Source: Marthasterias glacialis
Lineage: Eukaryota > Echinodermata > Asteroidea > Forcipulatida > Asteriidae
DNA length: 64,000 bases
NCBI GenBank assembly: GCA_911728455.2
Contig: OU452221.1
Span: 6,955,047-7,019,046 of the forward strand
Direction: 5' to 3'
The notes below the pieces were generated by a model, which was not told the origin of the DNA, ran no database searches, and worked only from the letters and a program-made list of their open reading frames with translations. Below are positions 47,701-50,891 of this stretch, one piece after another; position 1 is the first letter of the stretch; every line of letters starts with the position of its first letter. The position numbers and the translations under genes are program-made.

Positions 47701-50458
47701 ACTGATTCCTCAACATTCTCATCACTTCCTGAGATTGAAAAAAACGAGACCAACCCGCAGAGTGCTGAGTACAAACAAATACATCACTTCCTCTTGTGCC
47801 TGGTTAAAGGGCGTACGGAATTATGCCCTTTTACAGGGCACATCAAGTATTTCGTTCCAGTATTAATAGGACGTAAGCAATAAAATAATGGCCCCTGACA
47901 TAAAAAATATGGCATTATTGTTACATTTTTGTTGCCAGAATTAACCCCAAGACATGTTTTCCCATTCCCATGCAGAATTTAACCTTCCTATAATATTTTT
48001 TGAATGGCAAAAAATTGATCAAACTTTCCCGCTCAGTTTTCTTAAACACACCAAATTTCACATCATTTGCTTACACCCTTTTACCGGGAACTTGTTGCTA
48101 CGTCCTTTTACTAAGCACACAACAACTTTGTAAAACGCCAAACTGGGTAGGTCAACAGATAAAAACCGATTTGCTAAATTTCGTGATTTTGTTGGCACAT
48201 TCTTCACTTCATGAAAATGCTGACGAAATGTGAAGTCTTGTGTGAGATTGAATATTTTTTAGTCGATCTCAAATTATGTTTCTCGATATTTGTGTTGAGT
48301 TAGGGCTGTTCTCCTCCAGTGTGTCCAATTAAATTGAATTTGATGTACTATGTCTCGATGTACCCATTTATTGATAAAACGGGTACATCGGGGCATAAGT
48401 TGTTGTCAAAGTTGACACATTTTTTGCAAATGACGACCCCCATGAAAAGCAATGTCAAAATAGCGCCCTAAAGAGTCCTATTTCCCATTCTGAAAACTAT
48501 GTGTCCGAACGATCTTAATTTTACAACTGCTTTTCTGAAGGGAATCGAACCGATCGGGGCAAGAAAGGATTAAATACAATTATAAATACTAAAAGTTTAA
48601 CAAATACATTGATATTATATCCGAAGCATAAAATTACCACACGTAATCATTTTAAAATGACACTTGTATTAGTTAGTTTTGCTCTCAATTAACACTCTTA
48701 GTTAGTTTTGCGCCGGTTTGGCCGGAGAGTTTTGAAACTAATTCAAGCTTCTTCTTTTTTTGTGCTCCTATATACTTCTTATTTTATATACTTTTAGTTG
48801 CTGGTCCAGCTTTCCTCATTTTTTCTTTATTTATCGAATTTGTGACAGCTGATCAGCTGATTTCCTCTTTTTTTTCTTCCTCTTTTTTTTTCTTCTTGTG
48901 TAAAGCCATAGAAAACTGGAAACAACTACACACAGTTATGTGTTCTTTACAGTTTCCACTTTTGGTTTGCAAAAACAAAACTTGCATGTCTTGATTTATG
49001 TTCTTCCCTCTGTTTAATCAGTTGATCTGTTGGTTTATGGCGGCGTTTGTAACGTAGGAATTCATTTGCACGCTTTGACCTTTGCTCACTGTTGAGAATT
49101 GTGTTTTGAAACAAGCCATTATGCATGAATGAGAAAAAATCTTCCGATTGTGATTGCAGAGGGTCGGCGAGCTTGAGGTCAAGTTCAACCAGACATCAGA
49201 CCAAGCCATGAGCAAGGCCATGGAGGCGAGTAACGCTCGAGCCAAAGCAGAGGAGCTGAAGGTTGATGCAGTTGCCTTCCAGGAGAAGGTCACCGCTCAG
49301 CTCGATAACCTCAAGAGTAAGTCTCCGATCGTCACTCTGTTTGCTTAGCCAGACTGTCTTGGGAGATATAAAGACTTGGTGCATGGCCACTCACAATGTA
49401 GACCTTTTGCATGCTAGGTTCTCCCCATGTTTTTTTCAAACTGTGGGGGTGGCATTCTGGACCCAAATTTTGAAAGTTTGGCCAAAGCACGCTGAATTGA
49501 ATCCAGGTTCTTGGATTGTTTTTTATTTGATGTTTATGTTTGGTTTGAAAAGCTCAACTGTGCAATCTACGGCATTTAAAATGGTTTTATGTTATCATTT
49601 CTTTAAAATTTGATATTAAAGTCTTTAAAAAAACATGTTTTTTTAAAATGATGTTTGCGTATCGACCGTAATTTCCACGTGTCGGCCCTTTATCCGCACG
49701 TGTCAGCCGATACGCTGGGAAGAACCCTGGCATTGATGTAATTATGTTGCCATCTTAGAGGTAAAACGATGACAATACAATAAAAATGCACAGCTATGTA
49801 CGCACAACGCAAAATGTGGCCAAATGAGCAACCCCTTTGACCTCTTTGTGAGGGCGCCCGACTGAAATGACGTAGTGCGGATATTATGGTATATTAGGCC
49901 TACTTCACAGCTATAGTTTGGATGAGCTCTAAAGTATTTACTTGAAAGAATCTGTTTGATCTCAACAGCATCCAGTAAAAATCAAGAAATTTTTGAGACA
50001 ATTTTGTTCAGGTTGTCTGTCTTAACATAATGGTGTCTTTCTGCAGAGGTTTGAATGTTTGTCTGTCTGCCAAAAAAATGTGGATGCTGTAATTTGTGAA
50101 AGGGACAGACCTTGAATGCTCTCCCAACCAAAGTTGGGTCAATTCTAAAAAGTAAAACAACACTAAAAAAGTAATAACAACAACTTCTTTTTTGCTCATT
50201 GTTCTTCTTCTACGATGACTTCTTGTTTTTAAATCTTTCTGTGCATTTCAATAATTGATTATAATTGTCCTGAGAGGTTCTGTTAACCGTCTTAATTGTT
50301 GTCCTTTTGCAGGGATGCAAGGCGTCTTTAACCAGAACGAGGCAACGATGACAGATCTGTCGGACGAGATCCGAGCACTGAATATGAGGATGATGGGTCT
50401 TCTGAGTAACATCCAGGAGAAATCTGAGTACTACCGAACCTGCAAGGAAACTCAGTGA
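6166..50458 (+). CDS. LAMB1: Laminin subunit beta (beta-1/2 class), 27 coding exons, 5' end missing
   Basis: Secreted basement-membrane glycoprotein that assembles with an alpha and a gamma chain into the laminin heterotrimer. I joined 27 exons by GT-AG sites with consistent phase; they give 1762 codons and a stop, close to the roughly 1790 residues of vertebrate beta-1. Domains by residue of this partial chain: LN about 1-245 ([26 protein letters not shown]), LE1-LE5 about 246-530, LF about 530-752, LE6-LE13 about 754-1165, coiled coil II about 1170-1378, beta-knob about 1379-1407, coiled coil I to 1762. The LE number (5+8) equals vertebrate beta-1. The chain-joining cysteines [10 protein letters not shown] at the start of the coil and YYRTC at the end are both present. 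The first codon is split by an intron, so a signal-peptide exon ending in phase 1 must lie upstream; I do not see it in 1-6165. An LF domain plus beta-knob excludes alpha and gamma chains. Whether it is the single invertebrate ancestor of LAMB1/LAMB2 cannot be decided here. Confidence 0.96.
6726..7115 (+). other. Intron 1 (390 bp)
   Basis: Phase 0, gtgaga...cttag. AT-rich. I see no repeat or gene in it. Confidence 0.8.
7116..7379 (+). CDS. LAMB1: Laminin beta exon 2: end of LN and start of LE1
   Basis: Acceptor gtcttag/GTC, donor ATG/gtgagt, 264 nt, phase 0 at both ends (residues 187-274). Begins VIFRVLPP and contains [35 protein letters not shown] and the first LE cysteines (YGHATSC). The last LN segment and first LE are joined as in vertebrate beta-1. 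Confidence 0.96.
7491..7638. mobile_element. MITE with perfect 27-bp terminal inverted repeats
   Basis: 7491-7517 (starts AATAGACCGATCCATTAAGC, ends in a CCCGCCC block) is the exact reverse complement of 7612-7638. The 94-bp interior has no coding capacity. No clear target-site duplication. Confidence 0.88.
8521..8786. mobile_element. MITE-like element, CCCTTTTCACAC family
   Basis: Left end CCTTTTACACTAG is an imperfect complement of right end CAGTGTGAAAAGGG. The interior is rich in CCTGGAAATTCCTGGG and CCAGGAG palindromic words. A related copy lies at 53934-54147. Confidence 0.65.
8883..9158. mobile_element. MITE-like element with GTTTCAAAC ends
   Basis: AAGGCCCGTTTCAAACTT at the left is mirrored by CGTTTGAAAAAAGCCT at the right. 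The interior has further complementary segments, for example GCCGTGTTGAATTCAAAT against GAATTTGACACGGC, and GCGGCAGCGG against CCGCTGCCG, so most of the element can fold back on itself. Confidence 0.65.
9955..10207 (-). mobile_element. tRNA-derived SINE, family A, minus strand
   Basis: On the minus strand it reads GGCCGAGCGGTC (A-box like), GGGTTCGAATCCCGG (B box) and then the family tail word CTTGGGCAG. The same head and tail order occurs at 43806 and 22820 on the plus strand. Confidence 0.75.
10821..11856. mobile_element. Composite MITE region, AAAGCCCCAGYTCA...CATTGGTAAG family
   Basis: Left end TTAAAGCCCC plus CAACATTGGTAAGA and right end TCTTACCAATG plus ACCCTTTAA are complementary. The left part, with its CACAGATTTACATG and CAGATTT words, matches the reverse of 55500-55620. 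At over 1 kb it may hold two nested copies. It contains (TA)n at 11225-11249. Confidence 0.55.
11225..11249. repeat. (TA)n microsatellite
   Basis: About 12 TA dinucleotides in intron 2. Confidence 0.9.
13434..13545. mobile_element. SINE tail fragment
   Basis: CATAACTTCGCATACCTTGC, GAGCGCTTTGAGA and an (ATT)n end match the segment at 1557-1640. Both look like 3' tails of a SINE/LINE family. Confidence 0.55.
13606..13770. mobile_element. Truncated MITE, GGCAACCAGTTCC family
   Basis: CACAGGCAAGTTGGGGGCA, a central ACACT...GTCTTA segment and GGAACTTG match the reverse orientation of the elements at 15320 and 25258. Confidence 0.5.
14551..14700. mobile_element. Partial MITE, CATTGGTAAG family
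   Basis: ACATTGGTAAGAGTGAAAAT, ATTCACAGATTTGCACA and GGTACAAAGATGGTCATGGT repeat the left half of the element at 10821. Confidence 0.55.
15201..15640. mobile_element. Nested MITEs: outer CTTATAAGCG element holding an inner GGCAACCAG element
   Basis: Outer ends: GCCACCGTCACTTATAAGCG at 15223-15242 is imperfectly complementary to CGCTTATAAGCTACGGTGGC at 15597-15616, with GATCAAACC against GGTTGGATC outside. The inner element, about 15320-15530, has GGCAACCAGTTCCAGGCAAT near its left end and GTTGGTTGCCTCCAAGTTGC near its right end. Confidence 0.7.
16079..16097 (+). repeat. 19-nt homopolymer G run
   Basis: Uninterrupted Gs following CAGGACTC. The flanks (CAGGACTC and GAGAGTACTG...CAGTGCTTAACACACAT) match the SINE tail at 16352-16395, so the run sits inside a second copy of that tail. 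It could form a G-quadruplex or reflect slippage. Confidence 0.85.
16250..16420 (+). mobile_element. tRNA-derived SINE, family B
   Basis: A-box-like GTAGTCTAGTTGGTGAGACA and B-box GGGTTTGAACCC at tRNA-like spacing, followed by a tail ending CAGTGCTTAACACACAT. It cannot fold cleanly as a functional tRNA, so it is called a SINE head. Confidence 0.7.
16825..16945 (+). CDS. LAMB1: Laminin beta exon 3: remainder of LE1
   Basis: Acceptor gactag/GTC, donor AAAC/gtaagt, 121 nt, phase 0 to 1 (residues 275-314). Encodes [20 protein letters not shown] and YNDQPWRPA, completing the first LE module. Confidence 0.95.
17173..17361 (+). CDS. LAMB1: Laminin beta exon 4: LE2
   Basis: Acceptor cgaccag/GA, donor GTCC/gtaagt, 189 nt, phase 1 at both ends (residues 315-377). 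Encodes [34 protein letters not shown] and [12 protein letters not shown]. One exon carries one LE module. Confidence 0.96.
17362..18310 (+). other. Intron 4 with a minus-strand SINE
   Basis: Phase 1. 17870-18183 is a family-A SINE in reverse: ACCGGGGTAAATCCCTACTC and GTGCACCAGACTGCTCGGCC at its head end. An internal direct repeat (ACGAGAAGTGTTCT twice, about 18007-18040) is present. The rest shows nothing recognisable. Confidence 0.7.
18311..18490 (+). CDS. LAMB1: Laminin beta exon 5: LE3
   Basis: Acceptor ttgcag/CT, donor CAAG/gtgaga, 180 nt, phase 1 at both ends (residues 378-437). Encodes [39 protein letters not shown] and [13 protein letters not shown]. Confidence 0.96.
18834..19114. 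mobile_element. MITE with CAGGCGTG/CATCCCTG ends and perfect 6-bp target duplication
   Basis: Flanked on both sides by GTTAAG (18828-18833 and 19115-19120). The surrounding dispersed repeat is present uninterrupted near 26128-26420, where GTTAAA at 26291 marks the apparent empty site. It shares the internal motif CTGATTTCAGG with the elements at 2223 and 4031. Confidence 0.82.
19602..19790. mobile_element. MITE-like element, CCRAATTTCAYAGACCTGCT family
   Basis: Left GAATTTCACAGACCTGCTCA and right GCAGCTCTATGAAAATGGAC are complementary-type ends. The internal GGCCGGTAACCTTATTC word is shared with 53695-53879. Confidence 0.65.
21642..21751 (+). CDS. LAMB1: Laminin beta exon 6: first part of LE4
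   Basis: Acceptor ttccag/CC, donor TAT/gtgagt, 110 nt, phase 1 to 0 (residues 438-474). Encodes [20 protein letters not shown] and [16 protein letters not shown]. The LGTIPG peptide site of mammalian beta-1 corresponds to LGTEGN here. Confidence 0.96.
22120..22330 (-). mobile_element. tRNA-related SINE, family C, minus strand
   Basis: On the minus strand it reads GGGTGATTAGGCTGACGAAG, then CCCAGTTCGAATCCCGG as B box. On the plus strand GGGAAAACCCACCCAATCAG is shared with 31740 and 45770. Confidence 0.65.
22820..23160 (+). mobile_element. tRNA-derived SINE, family A
   Basis: GTGGCCGAGTGGTTTAGTGC (A-box region), GTGGGTTCGAATCCTGGTCA (B box), then CACTTGTGTCCTTGAGC and an A-rich 3' end near 23155. 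Close to the copy at 43806. Confidence 0.85.
23621..23779. mobile_element. MITE, TAATGGGA...TCCCATTA family, copy 1
   Basis: Ends TAATGGGATACTTTTGAGAC and AAAAGTCTCCCATTA are complementary. The interior has GAGCGTGCGCGCACATGCTC, a near-palindrome. Confidence 0.78.
24256..24427. mobile_element. MITE, TAATGGGA...TCCCATTA family, copy 2
   Basis: GAATGGGAGACATTTGAGAC at the left and CAAAAGTCCCCCATTA at the right. The interior GAGCATGCGCGCACATGCTC matches copy 1 at 23621. It ends 86 bp before exon 7. Confidence 0.78.
24514..24735 (+). CDS. LAMB1: Laminin beta exon 7: end of LE4, LE5 and start of LF
   Basis: Acceptor ttcacag/GAA, donor TCC/gtaagg, 222 nt, phase 0 at both ends (residues 475-548). 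Encodes [40 protein letters not shown] and [15 protein letters not shown]. The last piece begins the LF domain that interrupts the LE array in beta-1/2 chains. Confidence 0.96.
24779..24950. mobile_element. MITE with GACCTTTATCATG ends
   Basis: GACCTTTATCATGCCGCCAC at 24779 and CCGCACCATGATAAAGGTC ending at 24950 are near-complementary over 27 bp. It starts 44 bp after exon 7. Confidence 0.8.
25047..25472. mobile_element. Head-to-head pair of one MITE forming a 0.43 kb inverted repeat
   Basis: 25047-25260 is a minus-orientation copy (GGCAACTTGGAGGCAACCAA ... CCAGGAACTGGTTGCCTGTA). 25258-25472 is a plus-orientation copy (TACAGGCAACCAGTTCCAGG ... GTTGGTTGCCTCCAAGTTGC). They abut at AAGGGCCGTGTCACAC. 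Confidence 0.8.
25530..25607. repeat. Inverted repeat with 21-bp perfect arms
   Basis: 25542-25562 (starts GACCCTAGCAGAG) pairs exactly with 25576-25596 over a 13-nt loop. Weaker pairing continues outward through CCTCGGGTTT and GAAACGTGAGG. Confidence 0.88.
25898..26056 (+). CDS. LAMB1: Laminin beta exon 8: LF domain
   Basis: Acceptor catgtag/CTG, donor TTG/gtgagt, 159 nt, phase 0 at both ends (residues 549-601). Encodes [38 protein letters not shown]. This matches the WTGAGFVRV and DILIRYEPQ region of the beta-1 LF domain. Confidence 0.95.
26057..27485 (+). other. Intron 8 with a dispersed repeat and a MITE
   Basis: Phase 0. 26128-26420 is a second copy of the repeat at 18640-19230 without the MITE. 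27196-27323 is a MITE of the GACCATTTGT family. The rest shows nothing I recognise. Confidence 0.7.
27196..27323. mobile_element. MITE, GCACAAGGACCATTTGTYGA family
   Basis: TTTGCACAACGACCATTTGT at the left and ACAAATGGTCGCTGTTCAAA at the right are complementary. CTCAAAAACAT and TACCAGGCAA inside match 34731-34846. Confidence 0.75.
27486..27613 (+). CDS. LAMB1: Laminin beta exon 9: LF domain
   Basis: Acceptor cttgtag/GTT, donor AACAG/gtatgt, 128 nt, phase 0 to 2 (residues 602-643). Encodes [28 protein letters not shown] and SLPSGN, matching VQRPGRIPTSSRCGNTIPDDD of mammalian beta-1. Confidence 0.95.
27614..28536 (+). other. Intron 9
   Basis: Phase 2. 28436-28510 (AAGTCCCAGCTCAACATTAG...) is a fragment of the MITE family at 55272 and ends about 25 bp before the exon 10 acceptor. 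Nothing else recognised. Confidence 0.7.
28537..28672 (+). CDS. LAMB1: Laminin beta exon 10: LF domain with a Gly9 run
   Basis: Acceptor catcag/G, donor TCG/gtaagg, 136 nt, phase 2 to 0 (residues 644-689). Encodes [20 protein letters not shown], then nine glycines at 28613-28639, then [10 protein letters not shown]. The glycine stretch sits where mammalian beta-1 has a Ser/Asp-rich loop, so it is probably an exposed, length-variable loop. Confidence 0.94.
28673..29783 (+). other. Intron 10 with SINE and MITE remnants
   Basis: Phase 0. 28856-29095 is a 5'-truncated family-A SINE (GTGTCCTTGAGCAAGATACT, GGTGTTTCTGGCATGG). 29218-29330 is a MITE remnant (TTCATGGCTGTGCTTACC ... GCAGAGCCATGAGATTGGG). 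The remainder is AT-rich. Confidence 0.7.
29784..29976 (+). CDS. LAMB1: Laminin beta exon 11: end of LF
   Basis: Acceptor ccccatag/TTC, donor GTGG/gtaagt, 193 nt, phase 0 to 1 (residues 690-753). Encodes [28 protein letters not shown] and [19 protein letters not shown], matching the YRCLE and VCRNIIFSISALLH segments of beta-1. Confidence 0.95.
29977..30470 (+). other. Intron 11 (494 bp)
   Basis: Phase 1. A direct repeat of GGCAAGTTACT-AAACTAAAAC-GCAAAATA is present at about 30019 and 30178. Otherwise nothing recognised. Confidence 0.7.
30471..30614 (+). CDS. LAMB1: Laminin beta exon 12: LE6
   Basis: Acceptor ctgatag/AT, donor TCCT/gtaagt, 144 nt, phase 1 at both ends (residues 754-801). Encodes [40 protein letters not shown] and FGPSGC. 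One exon carries one LE. Confidence 0.96.
30615..32157 (+). other. Intron 12 with dispersed repeats and a MITE inside a SINE-like repeat
   Basis: Phase 1. 30640-30900 is a dispersed repeat (ACCTTTGTCCTTTTGTTCCA, CACCATTGTTCATTCATTGT) that recurs at 38580, 47250, 59200 and 59690. 31710-31990 is a family-C SINE-like copy interrupted by a MITE at 31781-31911. 31500-31690 repeats CAAAATCCAACA words also seen near 60190. Confidence 0.7.
31781..31911. mobile_element. MITE nested inside a family-C SINE-like repeat
   Basis: Ends GGGTCCAATTTTATGG and CCATGAAATTGGGCCC are complementary over 16 bp with two mismatches. The host repeat continues on both sides: AACCCACTCAGTCA before it, and GACTGAAAACCCAATCC after it, as uninterrupted at 45785-45830. 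Confidence 0.8.
32158..32389 (+). CDS. LAMB1: Laminin beta exon 13: LE7 and most of LE8
   Basis: Acceptor cctgcag/CA, donor GAAAG/gtaaga, 232 nt, phase 1 to 2 (residues 802-878). Encodes [31 protein letters not shown] and [36 protein letters not shown] fragment begins within a few bases of the donor. Confidence 0.96.
32395..32620 (+). mobile_element. 5'-truncated family-A SINE abutting the exon 13 donor
   Basis: GTGTGGGTTCGAATCCCGGT (B box region) starts directly after gtaaga, followed by GCGTCCTTGAGCAAGATA and GGTTTACCCCGGTGTTTCTG. The tRNA A-box half is absent. Confidence 0.8.
32621..33442 (+). other. Rest of intron 13
   Basis: Contains (AAT)n at 32691-32719 and a minus-strand family-A SINE at 33105-33385 (TGGGATTCAAACGGGCC as reversed B box, GCTGGACCGCACGGCC as reversed A box). 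Confidence 0.72.
32691..32719. repeat. (AAT)n microsatellite
   Basis: About ten AAT units in intron 13. Confidence 0.92.
33443..33606 (+). CDS. LAMB1: Laminin beta exon 14: end of LE8 and most of LE9
   Basis: Acceptor cttgtag/G, donor ACTG/gtaagt, 164 nt, phase 2 to 1 (residues 879-933). Encodes [35 protein letters not shown] and [11 protein letters not shown]. Mammalian beta-1 has PDSGR where this chain has EGSGH. Confidence 0.96.
33607..34349 (+). other. Intron 14 (743 bp)
   Basis: Phase 1. 33640-33960 shares words with 37400-37650 (CAAACTCAAAACTGGGTTTA and similar), an old dispersed repeat. Nothing else recognised. Confidence 0.65.
34350..34574 (+). CDS. LAMB1: Laminin beta exon 15: end of LE9 and LE10
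   Basis: Acceptor tctcgcag/GT, donor AGAT/gtaagc, 225 nt, phase 1 at both ends (residues 934-1008). Encodes [39 protein letters not shown] and [14 protein letters not shown]. The first residues complete YTGIR, the position of YIGSR in mammalian beta-1. Confidence 0.96.
34731..34846. mobile_element. MITE, GCACAAGGACCAWTTGTCGA family
   Basis: GCACAAGGACCAATTGTCGA at the left pairs with TCGACAAATGGTCCTTGTGC at the right (24-bp ends, one mismatch). A second copy lies at 27196-27323. Confidence 0.85.
34847..35679 (+). other. Rest of intron 15
   Basis: AT-rich intron sequence. I see no gene or clear repeat. Confidence 0.6.
35680..35900 (+). CDS. LAMB1: Laminin beta exon 16: LE11 and start of LE12
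   Basis: Acceptor gctcag/CT, donor GAG/gtcagg (weaker than the other donors), 221 nt, phase 1 to 0 (residues 1009-1082). Encodes [40 protein letters not shown] and [15 protein letters not shown]. The CDCC motif has one more cysteine than a normal LE start. Confidence 0.95.
36185..36725 (-). mobile_element. 3' fragment of a non-LTR retrotransposon (CR1/L2-like), minus strand, broken
   Basis: On the minus strand, translation gives [11 protein letters not shown] and [10 protein letters not shown], then after a frame break [18 protein letters not shown] and [18 protein letters not shown]. These are the usual C-terminal region motifs of LINE reverse transcriptase ORFs. The break lies near 36604, where a few bases appear to be lost between the HWLP and LLLYVYKSL blocks. 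The 3' end carries a (TTGTA)n tail (36185-36205 as TACAA on the plus strand). It lies antisense in intron 16. It is a dead 5'-truncated copy; the clade assignment is tentative. Confidence 0.85.
36790..36886 (+). CDS. LAMB1: Laminin beta exon 17: rest of LE12
   Basis: Acceptor ttgttag/TTC, donor GAAC/gtaaga, 97 nt, phase 0 to 1 (residues 1083-1114). Encodes [20 protein letters not shown] and [15 protein letters not shown] has an extra cysteine compared with RTCSEC in mammalian beta-1. Confidence 0.96.
37114..37302 (+). CDS. LAMB1: Laminin beta exon 18: LE13 and entry to the coiled coil
   Basis: Acceptor acccag/GA, donor AGGG/gtatga, 189 nt, phase 1 at both ends (residues 1115-1177). Encodes [39 protein letters not shown] and [18 protein letters not shown]. 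The two cysteines in PCGEC are at the position that links the three laminin chains at the top of the coil. Confidence 0.96.
37303..37751 (+). other. Intron 18 (449 bp)
   Basis: Phase 1. 37400-37650 shows weak similarity to 33640-33960. Nothing else recognised. Confidence 0.6.
37752..37932 (+). CDS. LAMB1: Laminin beta exon 19: coiled-coil domain II
   Basis: Acceptor tttccag/AT, donor ATACG/gtaagc, 181 nt, phase 1 to 2 (residues 1178-1237). Encodes heptad-rich sequence such as [15 protein letters not shown] and a glycosylation sequon NIT. No cysteine, as expected for the coil. Confidence 0.94.
38004..38112 (+). mobile_element. tRNA-derived SINE head directly before the exon 20 acceptor
   Basis: TGTTTAGCTCAACGGTCTTG (A-box-like), GGGTGGGTTCGGGTCCCAGG (B box) and GACACTTGTGTCCTTGAGCA. 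It fills most of the 192-bp intron 19; only a T run and gcag separate it from exon 20. Confidence 0.75.
38125..38309 (+). CDS. LAMB1: Laminin beta exon 20: coiled-coil domain II
   Basis: Acceptor ttttgcag/T, donor GAAG/gtgagt, 185 nt, phase 2 to 1 (residues 1238-1299). Encodes [39 protein letters not shown] and [15 protein letters not shown], a clear heptad pattern. Confidence 0.94.
38310..39485 (+). other. Intron 20
   Basis: Phase 1. 38560-38820 is a copy of the dispersed repeat at 30640 (CCGGACCTTTGTCCTTTTGT). A T run is at 38918-38935. Nothing else recognised. Confidence 0.65.
39486..39721 (+). CDS. LAMB1: Laminin beta exon 21: end of coiled-coil domain II
   Basis: Acceptor cctgtag/GT, donor CAGCAG/gtaaat, 236 nt, phase 1 to 0 (residues 1300-1378). 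Encodes [40 protein letters not shown] and [14 protein letters not shown]. Reading on past the donor meets TGA at 39752-39754. The last 15 nt of the exon together with the donor are the seed of the tandem array that follows. Confidence 0.95.
39722..41983 (+). repeat. 41-bp tandem array, about 55 copies, each carrying a 5' splice-site motif
   Basis: GTAAAT recurs at 39722, 39763, 39804 and so on to 41978. The 2256-bp span is 55 periods of 41 bp plus one extra G near 41870. Each unit reads GTAAATGGGCTATGGGGTAC, then TGGGGAGAATTGAACCAGCA with variants, then G. The segment GAATTGAACCAGCAG copies the exon end GAACTGAATCAGCAG with two changes, so the unit spans the exon-intron junction. Variant blocks containing CTTGGGAG recur at 40028, 40274 and 40479, spaced by 6 and 5 units, which indicates higher-order duplication. 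Confidence 0.97.
42278..42457 (+). CDS. LAMB1: Laminin beta exon 22: beta-knob and start of coiled-coil domain I
   Basis: Acceptor ttgatag/GTC, donor GAC/gtaagt, 180 nt, phase 0 at both ends (residues 1379-1438). The knob [20 protein letters not shown] plus CGGLGCSG has six cysteines, the same number as mammalian beta-1 but with shorter spacing. The knob is unique to beta chains and interrupts the coil. [20 protein letters not shown] begins domain I. Confidence 0.94.
42483..42528. repeat. Inverted repeat 25 bp after the exon 22 donor
   Basis: CCTTTGAGTAGTGCTGGCTC (42483-42502) pairs with GAGCCAGCACTACTTAAAGG (42509-42528), 19 of 20 positions, loop of 6. Confidence 0.88.
42522..42966. mobile_element. 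MITE with TTAAAGGGCCCAT ends
   Basis: TTAAAGGGCCCAT at 42523 and ATGGGACCTTTAA at 42954-42966 are complementary with one mismatch. The interior is non-coding. Confidence 0.7.
43393..43468. repeat. Perfect 36-bp inverted repeat with 4-nt loop
   Basis: 43393-43428 (AAAGTTGAAAACATGCTTCC onward) is the exact reverse complement of 43433-43468, separated by CTCT. It is in intron 22, with no flanking TIR structure seen. Confidence 0.97.
43477..43605 (+). repeat. Direct repeat, two copies about 80 bp apart
   Basis: ATTCAGTCAGTGTAGCTTGA and AATCTCTGCTTGTACTCGTA at 43477 are repeated with three changes at about 43558 (ATTCAGTCAGTTTAGCTTGA, AATCTCTGCTTGGACTCGTT). Confidence 0.85.
43806..44150 (+). mobile_element. 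Full-length tRNA-derived SINE, family A
   Basis: Best copy in the window: TGGCCGAGCGGTCTAGTGCA (A box), GTGGGTTCGAATCCTGGTCA (B box), CACTTATGTCCTTGAGCAAG, then a body with GTACCTGAGAGGGTAGAGGT and the tail AATGCGCTATATAAGTTATT. The tail resembles CR1/L2-type LINE ends, which suggests LINE-assisted mobility. Confidence 0.88.
44326..44557 (+). CDS. LAMB1: Laminin beta exon 23: coiled-coil domain I
   Basis: Acceptor attcgcag/ATG, donor CGAG/gtaaag, 232 nt, phase 0 to 1 (residues 1439-1515). Encodes [40 protein letters not shown] and [20 protein letters not shown], matching the LRNLIKQIRNFLTQ region of beta-1. Confidence 0.95.
44558..45953 (+). other. Intron 23
   Basis: Phase 1. 44735-44800 is a tRNA-like fragment (CTGGACTCAAACCCACACTC) also at 63937. 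45640-45900 is a family-C SINE-like copy with GGGATTCGAACTGGGGTCCA, the uninterrupted counterpart of 31710-31990. The rest shows nothing recognised. Confidence 0.7.
45954..46216 (+). CDS. LAMB1: Laminin beta exon 24: coiled-coil domain I
   Basis: Acceptor gtttcag/AT, donor CAG/gtgggt, 263 nt, phase 1 to 0 (residues 1516-1603). Encodes [40 protein letters not shown] and [20 protein letters not shown]. Confidence 0.95.
46217..47349 (+). other. Intron 24 with a SINE
   Basis: Phase 0. 46480-46812 is a family-A SINE with a small deletion in the A box (GTGTCGTGGTTAGTGCATCG, GTATGGGTTCGAGTTCCAGT). 47215-47300 is a reverse fragment of the dispersed repeat at 30640. Confidence 0.75.
47350..47526 (+). 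CDS. LAMB1: Laminin beta exon 25: coiled-coil domain I
   Basis: Acceptor ttcacag/ATT, donor GAG/gtgagt, 177 nt, phase 0 at both ends (residues 1604-1662). Encodes [40 protein letters not shown] and [19 protein letters not shown], matching the LTSIESETAASEE region of beta-1. Confidence 0.95.
47527..49159 (+). other. Intron 25
   Basis: Phase 0. A short inverted repeat CGATGTACCC/GGGTACATCG is at about 48356-48391. The word AGCTGATCAGCTGATTTCCT at 48847 recurs in the 3' flank near 50836. Otherwise AT-rich with nothing recognised. Confidence 0.65.
49160..49316 (+). CDS. LAMB1: Laminin beta exon 26: coiled-coil domain I
   Basis: Acceptor attgcag/AGG, donor AAGA/gtaagt, 157 nt, phase 0 to 1 (residues 1663-1714). 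Encodes [40 protein letters not shown] and [12 protein letters not shown]. Confidence 0.94.
49317..50312 (+). other. Intron 26
   Basis: Phase 1. AT-rich intron sequence with no recognised repeat or gene. Confidence 0.65.
50313..50458 (+). CDS. LAMB1: Laminin beta exon 27: C-terminus and stop
   Basis: Acceptor ttttgcag/GG, TGA at 50456-50458, phase 1 start (residues 1715-1762). Encodes [39 protein letters not shown] and TCKETQ. The terminal cysteine that pairs with the gamma chain is present, but it is followed by four residues rather than the single one in mammalian beta-1 (TCL). Confidence 0.95.
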
Positions 50459-50858
50459 GCGGTCCGAATCACTGGGGTTCTCAAGTTAACGTCAAGTTTG
50501 GGTTCTTTTTTTATTTATCAGTCTTACCACCACCTCAATTGTTCCTTTAGTATCCACCATCAACCTCCCCGATCCATACCGCTTTTAGTCAGTGAACAAC
50601 TTACGGCAAAGTCAAACCTGTTATAACAGTGGCCGACTGGTGAAGAAGTAACTTATATCAGTGAAGCCCTCATTTGATTGGTCTGTCATGTAGTCCCACC
50701 TGATCTTAAAAAATCGCACGCATTAATCTTTCTTTTTTTTTAATGTGTGACCCAGCATTCAAAGTAAGGTCTAACATAAATTGCCTCATTGAACTGTTTG
50801 TTGCACATTACATTCAGGCATACAACTTTTTTTTCAGCTGATCAGCTGATTTCCTCTG

Positions 50859-50891
<33 letters not shown>

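Noticed and set aside
47564-48233. Open frames in intron 25
   Set aside because: Short, AT-rich and without similarity or codon-use signal.
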